Of a DNA stretch of 64,000 nt, positions 36,065-44,796 are shown piece after piece. A model generated the notes under the pieces. The model was not told the origin of the DNA, did not search any database, and saw only the letters and a program-made list of their open reading frames with translations. Source of the DNA: DATDFB01 sp035276475 (GTDB lineage Bacteria > Acidobacteriota > Thermoanaerobaculia > Gp7-AA8). Position 1 is the first letter of the stretch. Every line of letters begins with the position of its first letter. The DNA is taken from contig DATELQ010000026.1 of NCBI GenBank assembly GCA_035276475.1, positions 35,794-99,793 on the forward strand. Reading direction: 5' to 3'. Position numbers and translations under genes: made by a program.

Positions 36065-36427
36065 TTATTTGATGTTTTTCATTTCGCGGTACTGCGTGGG
36101 GGTCACGCCGGTGGCCTGCCGGAAGGCGCGGAAGAAGGTGATCCGTGTGCCGAACCCCGCGGCGTAGGCAATCTCGTTCATCGAGCGCCCAGTCGTCCGC
36201 AGGAGGTGCTTCGCATACGCGAGCTGACCATTCTTGAGGTAACGGGAGAGCGGCATGCCGATGCGCTCGCGGAACGTCCGCGAGAGGTGGTGTGCGCTGA
36301 CCTCAAGATTCCCGGCGAGTTCGCTGGCGCGCGGCGGCGTTTCACGCGCGAAGCAGGCGGCGAGGTACGCGTCGGCCGCGTGCCGCAGCGCGGCAGCGCT
36401 TACAAGGGAACGGAGACGTCCCATCAT
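36065..36427 (-). CDS. AraC-type DNA-binding protein (HTH domain only)
   Basis: A 120-residue protein from ATG 36427 (a second ATG follows directly). It consists of a linker and the AraC double HTH: SELAGNLEVSAHHLSRTF and MNEIAYAAGFGTRITFFRAF then RQATGVTPTQYRE. The usual N-terminal ligand-binding domain is absent, as in MarA/SoxS-type activators. It sits upstream of the subtilase gene on the same strand and may control it. Confidence 0.8.
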   Translation of the reverse strand: MMGRLRSLVSAAALRHAADAYLAACFARETPPRASELAGNLEVSAHHLSRTFRERIGMPLSRYLKNGQLAYAKHLLRTTGRSMNEIAYAAGFGTRITFFRAFRQATGVTPTQYREMKNIK

Positions 36428-36474
36428 CTGTGGAGTGATGGTGGACCGTCGATGGCCCCCTCCGTCTGATCCGC

Positions 36475-36960
36475 TCAGACGCGGCGCGCCGCGTCCACCT
36501 CGGCACGAATCTCCGCGCGGCGCTCCATCGTATACGGGAAGTCCCACCCGTCGAGGAACCCGGGCACCATCGCGTCGATCTCCTCGGCAGCCGGCTCGCG
36601 CACGAGGCTCGAGAGTTCGTCATTGACGAGCTCACTCATGTCGAGGTGCCGCCGTCGCGCCACGTAGCGGAGCGCAACTATCGTGTGGCGCGGGAGGCGC
36701 ACGGTCAGGCGCGCGAGCCGCGCCATCGGCGGGAGGATCTTCGCTGCGTGCGGCCCGAGCGCGGCCTCCACCTGCGTGTGCGTCCAGAGGTACTGCGCGA
36801 GGAGCACGACCTCCTCCCACGCGAGGAAGCCGCCGCGCTCCGGCTCGAACCGGTTCGCCTCGACCCACCGCACGGACCGCCCCAGCACGTGTGCCGCGTA
36901 CGCGCGGGCGAATCGGCGCCGCCGTCGGTAGACGATCCGGATCCGATCGTCGCGCGTCAC
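36475..36960 (-). CDS. Hypothetical protein, paralogue of the 37352-37915 product
   Basis: A 161-residue protein with GTG start overlapping the stop of the S24-like gene (GTGA). It contains FLAWEEVVLLAQYLWT, VEAALGPHAAKILPPMARLA and VRLPRHTIVALRYVA. The same order (FAWEDVAVLAL, IAHALGPLRAHALPFL, VRLPRYQVQLLQLFA) is in the first gene of the operon, so the two are homologous. The basic start (RRRRRFARAYAAHVLGR) suggests a DNA-binding antitoxin-like regulator; this is inference. Confidence 0.6.
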   Translation of the reverse strand: MTRDDRIRIVYRRRRRFARAYAAHVLGRSVRWVEANRFEPERGGFLAWEEVVLLAQYLWTHTQVEAALGPHAAKILPPMARLARLTVRLPRHTIVALRYVARRRHLDMSELVNDELSSLVREPAAEEIDAMVPGFLDGWDFPYTMERRAEIRAEVDAARRV

Positions 36961-37388
36961 CGCTGCCTCCGCGGTACGTCGATGTCGCGGTCGATGACCG
37001 CCGTGACGACGCCGAGGATGCGCTGAATGGCCCGCCGCGGGATCGGGAGGCCGTGCAGCTGCTCGAGGGCGTCGCCGGCGAGGTATCCGAAGACGTGCCG
37101 GCCGTCCACGTGCGCGCAGACGACGTCCCCCTCCGCGGGCGCGCGCTTCTCGACGCGCACGATGTCGTCCGGGTAGAGGACCGGCATCATGGTGCCCTCG
37201 GTGACGCGGACGGCGGCTCCGCGGTCCTCGCCGCGCAGGAAGGCCTCGTACGACCCCACGACCTCGAAGTCGTGCGCCGGCGCTAACACGGGACCGCGGT
37301 GGATCGGCGGCCGCTGCCGTTCGTGCCAGTGCGGACACGGGCGTTTGACCGTCACGTGGGCTCGCTCCTTCCACGGCGTCCGCTCCAT
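36957..37388 (-). CDS. S24/LexA-fold protein lacking the catalytic dyad
   Basis: A 143-residue protein. VTEGTMMPVLYPDDIVRVEK matches the S24 peptidase pattern (G-x-S-M-x-P...GD), and EGDVVCAHVDGRHVFGYLAG matches its next strands. The serine position is Thr and the lysine position is Gly/Tyr, so self-cleavage like LexA or UmuD is unlikely. There is no HTH. It is embedded between two paralogous genes with overlaps on both sides, suggesting a three-component complex. Confidence 0.55.
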   Translation of the reverse strand: MERTPWKERAHVTVKRPCPHWHERQRPPIHRGPVLAPAHDFEVVGSYEAFLRGEDRGAAVRVTEGTMMPVLYPDDIVRVEKRAPAEGDVVCAHVDGRHVFGYLAGDALEQLHGLPIPRRAIQRILGVVTAVIDRDIDVPRRQR

Positions 37389-37915
37389 CGGCGGTCGGGG
37401 AAGTGCAGCGCCGCGGTGAAGCCCGGGATCGCTCGCTCCATCGCTGCGAGGTCGAAGCCGCTCGCGAGATCGAGGAGGTGCTGCTCCAAGACATCGCTCA
37501 CCGTGAGCCGATGCCGGTAGCCCGCGCCCTGCTCCGCCGCGAAGAGCTGAAGGAGCTGCACCTGGTAGCGCGGGAGCCGCACGACGATTGTCTGCAGGTC
37601 GTTGAGGAACGGCAGCGCGTGCGCGCGCAGAGGACCGAGCGCGTGGGCGATCACGCGCGGCGTCCAGCGCCGCAGCGCGAGCACGGCTACGTCCTCCCAG
37701 GCGAAGTGGAGCGTCGTCTCGCCGCGCACGGGCTCGAGTTCGCCCTCGGCGATGGCCGCGAGAAGTTCCGCCTCTGTGCTCCGCGTGAGGCGCAGGACGT
37801 CGCTGTAGCCGTAGGACGCGGTGCGCTCCGCAAAGAGCTCGCGGATGAGCGCCTGGTCACTGGCTCCCTTAGGTGTCTTCCGTGGTTGAGCGATGCCCGT
37901 ACGTGGCGTGCGCAT
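37352..37915 (-). CDS. Hypothetical protein, first gene of the regulatory block
   Basis: A 187-residue protein. After a basic start, VLRLTRSTEAELLAAIAEGE looks like a helical DNA-reading segment, then TTLHFAWEDVAVLALRRWTP and VRLPRYQVQLLQLFAAEQGA, shared with the third gene. MERAIPGFTAALHFPDR near the end also matches DAMVPGFLDGWDFPY there. It overlaps the S24-like gene by 37 bases. It is divergent from recombinase 2. Confidence 0.6.
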   Translation of the reverse strand: MRTPRTGIAQPRKTPKGASDQALIRELFAERTASYGYSDVLRLTRSTEAELLAAIAEGELEPVRGETTLHFAWEDVAVLALRRWTPRVIAHALGPLRAHALPFLNDLQTIVVRLPRYQVQLLQLFAAEQGAGYRHRLTVSDVLEQHLLDLASGFDLAAMERAIPGFTAALHFPDRRWSGRRGRSEPT

Positions 37916-38029
37916 GCGTGCGTTACCTCTGCGGTGGCGTGAAGAACGGCCGCGCGATGGAGGAGCCGTTTACTGCTGCGACGCGGCGATGCAGACTGAG
38001 AAGCGTTCCCACTCCTACCTCACGAACGC

Positions 38030-38708
38030 TTTTGCGGAAAACCGTTAGAGTCGCTTTCCGTGCGAGGAGATCCGATGGAATGGACGTTCGGCGATGGGAG
38101 CAAGAGCCCATCAAGTACCTCACGAAACGCGAGGTCGAACGCCTCTTCGATCAGATCGACGACCTACGCGATCTCCTCCTCCTCGACCTCACGTACCGGC
38201 ACGGCCTACGCGGGAGCGAAGCGGCGCGGCTCACGCTCGACGATTTTCACGGTGACCGCATCTGGGTCACGCGGCTCAAGCACGGCCGCTCACGCGCGTA
38301 TCGGCTGCACCCGCGCAGTAAACAGCTCCTCCGCCGCTATCTCGCGATCCGCCGTGACGATGGATCGCCGTACCTCTTCCGCTCACGGCGACACACGGTC
38401 ACGCCGATTTCGCGCGCGGAGATCAACCGCCTCTTCCACCGCTACGCCGCTGCTGCCGGCCTTCCGCCTGATCGCTCGCACGTCCACGTGCTACGGCACT
38501 CGATCGCGGTGCACCTCGCCGAAATCGGCTGGGATCCTGCCGCGGTGCAGGACTGGCTCGGTCACCGCGACATCAACTCCACGATGGTCTACTTCCGCAT
38601 CACGGAGAAGCGCTCTGACGCGCTGCAGCGCGCGATGCACCGCTCACGCGGCATCGCGCGGACGGGCCGGTGAGAGATCGCGACGCGAATGCACGTTTTT
38701 CCGCAAAA
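38030..38708. mobile_element. Recombinase cassette 2 bounded by inverted repeats
   Basis: TTTTGCGGAAAA (38030-38041) and TTTTCCGCAAAA (38697-38708) are perfect inverted copies flanking a single small tyrosine recombinase, the same arrangement as cassette 1 about 5 kb away. Each site is itself an imperfect palindrome with CG..TTTT/AAAA..CG arms, like a Xer-type core site. Confidence 0.6.
38080..38673 (+). CDS. Small FimB-type tyrosine recombinase 2
   Basis: A 197-residue paralogue of the product at 32483: IKYLTKREVERLFDQIDDLR, TYRHGLRGSEAARLTL, HVLRHSIAVHLAEIGWD, DWLGHRDINSTMVYFRI. All catalytic residues (R, H-R, H, Y) are visible, and there is no N-terminal core-binding domain. GAGGAG lies ten bases before ATG 38080. 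Both copies keep long identical blocks (VHVLRHSIAVH, QDWLGHR), so they are recent duplicates or from the same cassette family. Confidence 0.82.
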   Translation: MDVRRWEQEPIKYLTKREVERLFDQIDDLRDLLLLDLTYRHGLRGSEAARLTLDDFHGDRIWVTRLKHGRSRAYRLHPRSKQLLRRYLAIRRDDGSPYLFRSRRHTVTPISRAEINRLFHRYAAAAGLPPDRSHVHVLRHSIAVHLAEIGWDPAAVQDWLGHRDINSTMVYFRITEKRSDALQRAMHRSRGIARTGR

Positions 38709-38817
38709 CCGTCAATGTTGTTTAATGAAACAGTCGTGTCACGCGATCAAGGAGACCTCCCCGCCCGAACACAGCATTGTCTTGCGTCGTCAACCATCAA
38801 CGCAGAGTGTCTTGGCT

Positions 38818-38859
38818 CGGGGTAGGGAAATTGCCGGGCGATACACCCCCTACATAGGG
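38818..38859 (+). promoter_or_regulatory. Leader motif copy 2
   Basis: GTAGGGAAA (38822-38830), an 11-base spacer with stem TTGC/GCGA, then TACACCCC (38842-38849). Outer stem GGGG (38819-38822) with CCCC. The competing hairpin CCCTA/TAGGG (38848-38859) shares the CCC. It precedes the esterase / X-NusA operon. Confidence 0.6.
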
Positions 38860-38881
38860 ACTACCTCTTGCGAGAATACAC

Positions 38882-39727
38882 ATGACGCAGACTCACCACG
38901 TCGTTCAAGTTCTCGGTGCTGCGCACGGCCGCAAGACGCTGGCGTATTGGAATACGGGCGTGGCATCGCGCCTGATTGTCTTCGTCCACGGTTTTGGCGG
39001 AAAGCCCGACACTACGTGGACAGATTTCCCAACGCTCCTCCGGCAGAAGGCAGGATCACCGCCTTTCGACTACGTCTTCTTTGGCTACGATGGGTTGCGC
39101 AAACAAGCCACCAACAGTGGGAAGCAGTTTCTCGGCTTCCTGCACCGCTTCCTCCTTGATCCATCGGCACTCGTTAACGCGACAATTCCGTCGCTGGAGA
39201 AGCGTAAATTGTTCACCTACGACCGCGTTGTCATCGCCGCGCATTCGCTCGGCGCGGTCGTCACGCGACGCGCGTTGCTCGATGCGCACGCCCTGCACGC
39301 GGCGGGCAAACCCATGCCGTGGTTACCTACTGTCCGTCTCGTATTCTTTGCGCCAGCGCATACCGGCGCGTACGCCGCGGGGCTCGTTACCGAAGCACTA
39401 ACCGATCAACCGTGGTACCTCGCGAAGCTGGCGGGGTATTACGCTCGCCTCCAAAGCCCGCTCCTCGCAGACCTCAAAGAAGGTTCACAGGTGTTGCGCG
39501 CTCTTGCCGACGACACCGCCAAGATCACTGACCACGTTGTGCCTCCACCGGCGTATGTACGCGCACGTGTCCTCCTTGCAGAAGATGAAATTGTCGTGAA
39601 CAACACGCGCTTCGGCGTCGACCCCATCGTGCCGCCGGAAGACGTGCTTCCCACTAATCACACCGGGGTTTGCAAGCCACGGCGCATCGATCACGCCGCA
39701 CTGCGGGCCGTTTTGAGCGAGCTATGA
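38882..39727 (+). CDS. Alpha/beta hydrolase (lipase/esterase-like)
   Basis: A 281-residue hydrolase: oxyanion segment LIVFVHGFGGKPDTTW, nucleophile elbow VIAAHSLGAVVTRRA (Ser), a probable Asp in RVLLAEDEIVV and His in PTNHTGVCKP. The last motif resembles SERAC1/DUF676-type lipases that end in N/D-H-x-x-x-CK. No signal peptide, so it acts in the cytoplasm. Its stop overlaps the start of the X-NusA gene (ATGA). Such lipases are effectors in several defence systems, but that role here is inference. Confidence 0.8.
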   Translation: MTQTHHVVQVLGAAHGRKTLAYWNTGVASRLIVFVHGFGGKPDTTWTDFPTLLRQKAGSPPFDYVFFGYDGLRKQATNSGKQFLGFLHRFLLDPSALVNATIPSLEKRKLFTYDRVVIAAHSLGAVVTRRALLDAHALHAAGKPMPWLPTVRLVFFAPAHTGAYAAGLVTEALTDQPWYLAKLAGYYARLQSPLLADLKEGSQVLRALADDTAKITDHVVPPPAYVRARVLLAEDEIVVNNTRFGVDPIVPPEDVLPTNHTGVCKPRRIDHAALRAVLSEL

Positions 39728-42375
39728 CGATCAAGGACGACAATCTTCGTGCGATCGACCACCATTACCTAACTGCTCGCGAACGCAGGGCTCAGCGGTT
39801 TCTCGACTCGGCAAGTCCCGCGGAGCGTGCGCGAACGCTGGAGAGTCACCTCCTGCGCGAGCCGAGTAAAAAGGCGCAAGGTGTGCGGGACGATCTCGAC
39901 TACCTGCTGCGCTACTACAGCGTGCTTGAGCTGGCATTCATCACCGGAGCGATCCGGGAGCTTCCCGTTGCGACGCGCGAGATCGCACTGCGGAACCTCA
40001 GCGATGAGTATGTCCGCCGGTACTATGAGCGCTACTACCCGCAGCTGCTGCCGCAGCTTCTCCGCACACGTGTCAGTGGAGACCGCGCGCTGACGGTGGA
40101 TGAGGATTGCACAGAAGACTTCCTGCAGTTCGTGGCGCTCGATGCGGCGCGCGACGACGACAATATCGAGACATTCCTGGGGTTTCTGGACGACTACACG
40201 TACGTCATTGATGAGGAGACGCATGACCTGAGTAGCGTGGTGCGTACGATTGCGCAACCCAAGCGCTTCCTCGCTGCGCTGAGTGTCGATGATGATCGCC
40301 GGACGCCGACCGATGAGGGCGTGGTGGGCTTTCTCGGGTTTCTCTCCTTCTCTCGCGATCTCGACCACCTCCTTCGCCACGTCGATAGCCCGTTGGTTCG
40401 TTCATGCTTCTGGCACTACTACGGGTACTGGTATCAAGAGCTAGGGGGGCAAGTGCTGGGCGCGCTCCTAACAGGTATCAACATCTTGGGCGCGTATGTT
40501 CCATCATCTGCGACCAACGCAGCGGAAGCGAAGGCGCTTGCGCGCACGCACGCGGACATGGCCGCTGCCGCAGCCTCACTCCAGCGACTCACGTCAAGCG
40601 TGTACCGCGTGCGCCTTGAGGAGGAGGTCTACGGTGTTCTGCACCTCCGCGTGAAGGATGCAGATGCAGAGTTCGCAGAGGCTCAAACAGAGCCCGCGAA
40701 TGAAGAAACGCACGAGGAGGACGAAGCTCGAGCGCAGCAAGACGACGAGCGCGCCGCCACACCGCGCGTCATTCCACCATCGATGCCGGCCGTCAGTGTG
40801 GGACGGGCAGCTGAATCGCGCCCGCCACGAGCAGTGGGCGTAGCGTATGGCCGCGGAGGCGTCGGCGCCGCGGCTGCCGCGCTACAGATACTCGAACCGG
40901 CGGTGGCACATTCGATCGGCGTCGAGCGGGTGTTCACGGCGCTTGAGGACGCCCTCGCCGCCGCCGCACGCAAGTACTACAAGACGTGCGAACCGATGGA
41001 GACCGTGATCGACCGGAACACCGGTCAAATGATGATGTACGTCGTCAAGGAAATCGTCGAGAACGAGGACCAGATCGAGGATCCGCAGGCGCAGTGGACG
41101 CTCGAGCAGGCGCGCAAGGTCGAGCCGAACGTCGATGTCGGCGGCACGATCCGCCTCGACTACATAACCAAGGAAGTGGTCGACGTGGTGCGCGATCCGA
41201 ACACGCAGATCCGTACCTACGAAGCCCAGAAGATCGACCCCGAGGTCGAGCAGGGCGACGAGGTGCACATCCCGCTGACAAAGACCGCCGAGGAATTCGG
41301 CCGCATCGCCGTGCAGTCCGCCAAGCAGGTGCTCTACCAGAAGGTGCGCGAGGCCGAGCGCGAGAAGGTCTACAACGAGTTCAAGGACAAGGTCGGGGAG
41401 CTGGAGAACGGCTATGTCAAGCGCTTCGAGCGCGGCGACATGATCATCGACCTGAACGGAAAAACCGAGGGCATCATCCCGCGCTCGCAGCAGTCGCGCG
41501 CCGAGCGCTACTCTCAGGGCGACCGCATCAAGGCCGTCATCGTCGACGTCCACACCCAGCCGAAGGGACCGCAGGTCGTGCTCTCGCGCACCGACCCGCG
41601 GCTCCTGATCAAACTGTTCGAGATGGAAGTGCCGGAGATCTACGACGGCACAGTCGTGATCAAGGGCGCGGTGCGCGAGCCGGGCGAGCGCGCCAAGATC
41701 GCGGTGATGTCGCGCGAGCGCGACGTCGACCCGGTTGGCGCCTGCGTCGGCATGAAGGGCTCGTGCGTGCAGTCGATCATCCGCGAGCTGCGCGGCGAGA
41801 AGATCGACATCATCCCCTGGAACGACGACATCATCACGTACGCGCAGAACGCGCTGGCGCCGGCGAAGATCGCGCGCGTGTCAGTCACGAGCGACGAGCC
41901 GGCCCACCGGCCGCACCTCGACGTCATTGTCGACAACGACCAGCTCTCGCTGGCCATCGGCAAGCGCGGCTTGAACGTTCGTCTCGCGGCAGAGCTGATC
42001 GGCGCGAAGATCGACATCAAGTCGGAGGAAGAGGTCAAGGGCGAGGTCGCCGACACGCTCACGCCGATGCTGCAGGAAGCGCTGGCCGAGGCGCTCGTCG
42101 CGACGAACGTGCACGACATCGAGAACATGCCGGCCGAGTGGGCCGACAAGCTCGAGGATGCCGGCTACGACGACCTCGACTCGGTGGTGAACGCGTCGAT
42201 CGAGGATCTCACCGCGATTCCCGACGTCGACGAGAACACGGCGTGGCAGATGCTCGAACTCGCGCGTATGCACGAGCAGGTCGAAGAGGAGGAGGAGGAG
42301 GAGGAGGACGCCGGCGGGCCTGATGAGTTCATCGATCTAGCGGATGAATTTGAAGTCGAGAAGGACCCGGGCTAA
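39724..42375 (+). CDS. Fusion: unknown domain (1-395) + nearly complete NusA (396-883)
   Basis: An 883-residue protein. Residues 1 to about 395 are unknown: helical, with LERLEELAF-like helices, a hydrophobic stretch (QVLGALLTGINILGAYV) and an acidic Gln/Glu linker. From about 40,905 it is NusA: VERVFTALEDALAAAARKYY (N-terminal domain, missing only the first ~17 residues), S1 domain (VKRFERGDMIIDLNGKTEG), KH1 (DPVGACVGMKGSCVQSIIRE), KH2 (LSLAIGKRGLNVRLAAELIG), a helix-hairpin-helix and an acidic tail. NusA binds RNA polymerase. No rimP or infB flanks it, so this is not the normal operon copy. Confidence 0.85.
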   Translation: MTIKDDNLRAIDHHYLTARERRAQRFLDSASPAERARTLESHLLREPSKKAQGVRDDLDYLLRYYSVLELAFITGAIRELPVATREIALRNLSDEYVRRYYERYYPQLLPQLLRTRVSGDRALTVDEDCTEDFLQFVALDAARDDDNIETFLGFLDDYTYVIDEETHDLSSVVRTIAQPKRFLAALSVDDDRRTPTDEGVVGFLGFLSFSRDLDHLLRHVDSPLVRSCFWHYYGYWYQELGGQVLGALLTGINILGAYVPSSATNAAEAKALARTHADMAAAAASLQRLTSSVYRVRLEEEVYGVLHLRVKDADAEFAEAQTEPANEETHEEDEARAQQDDERAATPRVIPPSMPAVSVGRAAESRPPRAVGVAYGRGGVGAAAAALQILEPAVAHSIGVERVFTALEDALAAAARKYYKTCEPMETVIDRNTGQMMMYVVKEIVENEDQIEDPQAQWTLEQARKVEPNVDVGGTIRLDYITKEVVDVVRDPNTQIRTYEAQKIDPEVEQGDEVHIPLTKTAEEFGRIAVQSAKQVLYQKVREAEREKVYNEFKDKVGELENGYVKRFERGDMIIDLNGKTEGIIPRSQQSRAERYSQGDRIKAVIVDVHTQPKGPQVVLSRTDPRLLIKLFEMEVPEIYDGTVVIKGAVREPGERAKIAVMSRERDVDPVGACVGMKGSCVQSIIRELRGEKIDIIPWNDDIITYAQNALAPAKIARVSVTSDEPAHRPHLDVIVDNDQLSLAIGKRGLNVRLAAELIGAKIDIKSEEEVKGEVADTLTPMLQEALAEALVATNVHDIENMPAEWADKLEDAGYDDLDSVVNASIEDLTAIPDVDENTAWQMLELARMHEQVEEEEEEEEDAGGPDEFIDLADEFEVEKDPG

Positions 42376-42485
42376 GCCGGACGGAGCTGGCCAGTTTCCA
42401 CCGCAGACGCCGAACACACGCGGGGAGACCGTACACGTGTCGACGCCACGACTGTCATCCGACGACCGTCATAACCATCCATGTC

Positions 42486-44333
42486 TCATCGAGAGACGCA
42501 CCGGCACGTCACCTCATAGCGCGGCCAAATCTCGCCGGTATCCGGAGACGTGCTGAACACCGTACAGTCGTCGCGGTTGTAGCGGTACAGCCCGCCCATG
42601 AACGTGTGCTCGTACGCACCCTCCGGCTCGATCCAATCGCCTGCGTTTCCGACGAGATCGATCACGCCGTAGGGACTGGCGCCGCCCACGAATTCGCCGG
42701 ACGGCCGAAGCGTCATGGGTTTCCCGACATCCGGCGGGAAGCCGGCATTGCCGTACGCGTCATTCCATCTGTCCCCCCACGGGAACCGCCGGCCGTCCGT
42801 CCCACGGGCGGCGAGCTCCCACTGCGCGCGCGTTGGGAGCCGCATGCCGCGCCCGGCGCAGTACGCCCGTGCTTCGTCGAGGCTCATGGGCGCGGGGCAG
42901 GTCGGACACGCGACATGGACGCGCGGGAGGAGCGCCGCGGCCTCCTCAGCCGGTGTCGTGCGTGCGATCGGACGCTCGGCCGCGTCGATGACGCTGAAGA
43001 CGGCGCCGAGATCGCCGAGGAGCTTCGGGAGCTGCGTCATGCCGGTGGCCTCCACGCCCGCGGCGTTCTGAATATCGTGGAGGAGGACGGACCGATCGCG
43101 CTCGATCGCGCCGGAGGCGGCGGCGCGGAGCGCGACCGGGAGGTAGCGCTGCACGGTGACCGGGGCGATGTCGATCCAGTACGGCTGTCGATTGACGGTT
43201 AACGTGCGCGTTTCGTCCTTGAGCCACGGGCCTGCGGGGATGTAGGCCATGGTCGGATGGCGGAGGATCTCTTCCGCGGGCGGGAGGCGCAGGTCCGTGT
43301 TCTTTGCGCGCCACGCCCACCCCGGCTGATGATGCAGGTGAAAGTGGAGCGCGCGCGGTGCGCCGTCCGTGTAGCGCGCGGAGATGACGACGAGGAGATC
43401 CGCGGCGGGTTCCAGCACGCGGAACTGCGTCGATGCGCCGGCGTGGAAGCGTTCGAGCGGCACGCGCTGGTTTGTCGCAGGTTCAAGCCGTGCCACCTCG
43501 ATCTGCACATCGGACGCGATGGTTGCGAGATCGCCGAGCGTGATGCGGATGCGCTCGTGCGTGCGGTAGTACGCGGCGGCGGCGATCACGGCGATCGCGG
43601 CGAGCGCGCCACCCGTGAGGAGCGCCGCGCGAAGCACGCGATGGGTCTTCCACGCCCCTGCGGCGGTGCCGGACCTGCCGGCGCGCGTGAGGACGAGGGG
43701 CGATCCGAGGCTCCAGTAGCTCACCTGTTGCGGCGGGAGGAGGCCCGGCGCGATCAAGCGCCGCCGAAGGTCCAGGGCGAGGGCCACGGCGTCGATGTCC
43801 GCGGGTTCGCGCGCGAGCGCGTCGCGAAGCGCGAGGGCAAACCGCGTCGCGCGATCGAGCGGGTATTCGAGCGCGCTCTCGTCGGCGGCCGACGCGAAGA
43901 CGAACGTGCACCGATCGCCCACGGCGCCCGGCAGCGTCGCCGCGAGGGCGGCGGCGGCGCAGGTGTCGACGAAGCAGACGGCGCGCTGTTCACGGGCGAC
44001 GACCCGGGCGATGGCGGCAAGCAATGCGTCACCGTCGAGGAGGCGCGTCTCGCCGGCACCGGTCGCGCGGACGGCGACGGTATAGCGGCCGTCCGCCGCG
44101 CGCCAGCCATGGCCGACCGCGTAGATCGCGGTGATGCCGTCCTGCGGTGCGAGCGCGTCGAACGCTGCGAGATCGCGGACGTGATCGACGGTCGCTGCCG
44201 GTGCGAGATAGGGCGTGAGCGCTTCACGTACTGTGGCAATGCTCGATGCGATGGTCGCGAGCGGGGCCAGATGGAGCGCGGGCGGCGCATCGCCGACGAG
44301 CTCAACCAGCACGAGACGTGCGATCGCGGGCAC
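42486..44333 (-). CDS. Caspase-like protease with membrane segment and FGE domain
   Basis: A 615-residue protein. The N-terminal caspase-like (C14) domain has His75 in IYAVGHGWRA and Cys125 in CFVDTCAAAAL. A membrane segment (ALLTGGALAAIAVIAAAAYY) follows at about 235-255, then a beta-rich region and a C-terminal formylglycine-generating-enzyme/sulfatase-modifying domain (SLDEARAYCAGRGMRLPTRA, RFPWGDRWNDAYGN, GVIDLVGNAGDWIE). The domain order caspase - TM - FGE is known from bacterial conflict proteins. GTG 44333 lies four bases after the upstream stop. Last gene of a four-gene operon. Confidence 0.8.
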   Translation of the reverse strand: MPAIARLVLVELVGDAPPALHLAPLATIASSIATVREALTPYLAPAATVDHVRDLAAFDALAPQDGITAIYAVGHGWRAADGRYTVAVRATGAGETRLLDGDALLAAIARVVAREQRAVCFVDTCAAAALAATLPGAVGDRCTFVFASAADESALEYPLDRATRFALALRDALAREPADIDAVALALDLRRRLIAPGLLPPQQVSYWSLGSPLVLTRAGRSGTAAGAWKTHRVLRAALLTGGALAAIAVIAAAAYYRTHERIRITLGDLATIASDVQIEVARLEPATNQRVPLERFHAGASTQFRVLEPAADLLVVISARYTDGAPRALHFHLHHQPGWAWRAKNTDLRLPPAEEILRHPTMAYIPAGPWLKDETRTLTVNRQPYWIDIAPVTVQRYLPVALRAAASGAIERDRSVLLHDIQNAAGVEATGMTQLPKLLGDLGAVFSVIDAAERPIARTTPAEEAAALLPRVHVACPTCPAPMSLDEARAYCAGRGMRLPTRAQWELAARGTDGRRFPWGDRWNDAYGNAGFPPDVGKPMTLRPSGEFVGGASPYGVIDLVGNAGDWIEPEGAYEHTFMGGLYRYNRDDCTVFSTSPDTGEIWPRYEVTCRCVSR

Positions 44334-44337
44334 GCGG

Positions 44338-44691
44338 TCACCAGGTGAAGAACGCCCGGAGGGGCGGCACGGACCGACCATCGGCGCGCATCGCCCCGCC
44401 TTGGGCGGCCGCGACGGCGGGAACGGTCGTCACGAGCTTCTGGATGAGGAGCGGCGTCGCAGCACCCAGATGGAAGCAGAGCAGCGCGGAGGCGCTGCCG
44501 TTGATGTAGAGCGCGGGCATGAGGCCGCCCACCGCGACCATGCCGATCGTCCAGAGCCAGTATCCGGGCTTCTGCGCGAACGCGCTCGCCCCCTCGGGTT
44601 TCCGCGTGAGCATGTACCAGTGGAGGATCTCGGCGGCGATGCCGCCGGCAATCGCGAACGCCACCTGCTGCCAGAGTTCGTTGAGCGTCAC
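44338..44691 (-). CDS. Small multispan membrane protein
   Basis: A 117-residue protein from GTG 44691, six bases after a GGAGG site. It has membrane segments VAFAIAGGIAAEILHWYML and YWLWTIGMVAVGGLMPALYI and a third weaker one (SALLCFHLGAATPLLIQ). No family recognised. Position directly before the caspase gene suggests that it is its membrane partner. Confidence 0.65.
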   Translation of the reverse strand: MTLNELWQQVAFAIAGGIAAEILHWYMLTRKPEGASAFAQKPGYWLWTIGMVAVGGLMPALYINGSASALLCFHLGAATPLLIQKLVTTVPAVAAAQGGAMRADGRSVPPLRAFFTW

Positions 44692-44796
44692 CGCGTGCCT
44701 CCGCACAATGTGAATGGCCGTTAGTCGGCCAGTATAGGCGTCACGGATGCCGCCGTGGTGCGCATCGGCGGTGAAGCCAAGTGCCCGTCGATGCGC

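Noticed and set aside
36475..37494. 339-codon frame as one gene
   Set aside because: Its first 178 codons are an Arg/Ala/Gly-rich shadow of the S24-like gene; the real gene begins at GTG 36960.
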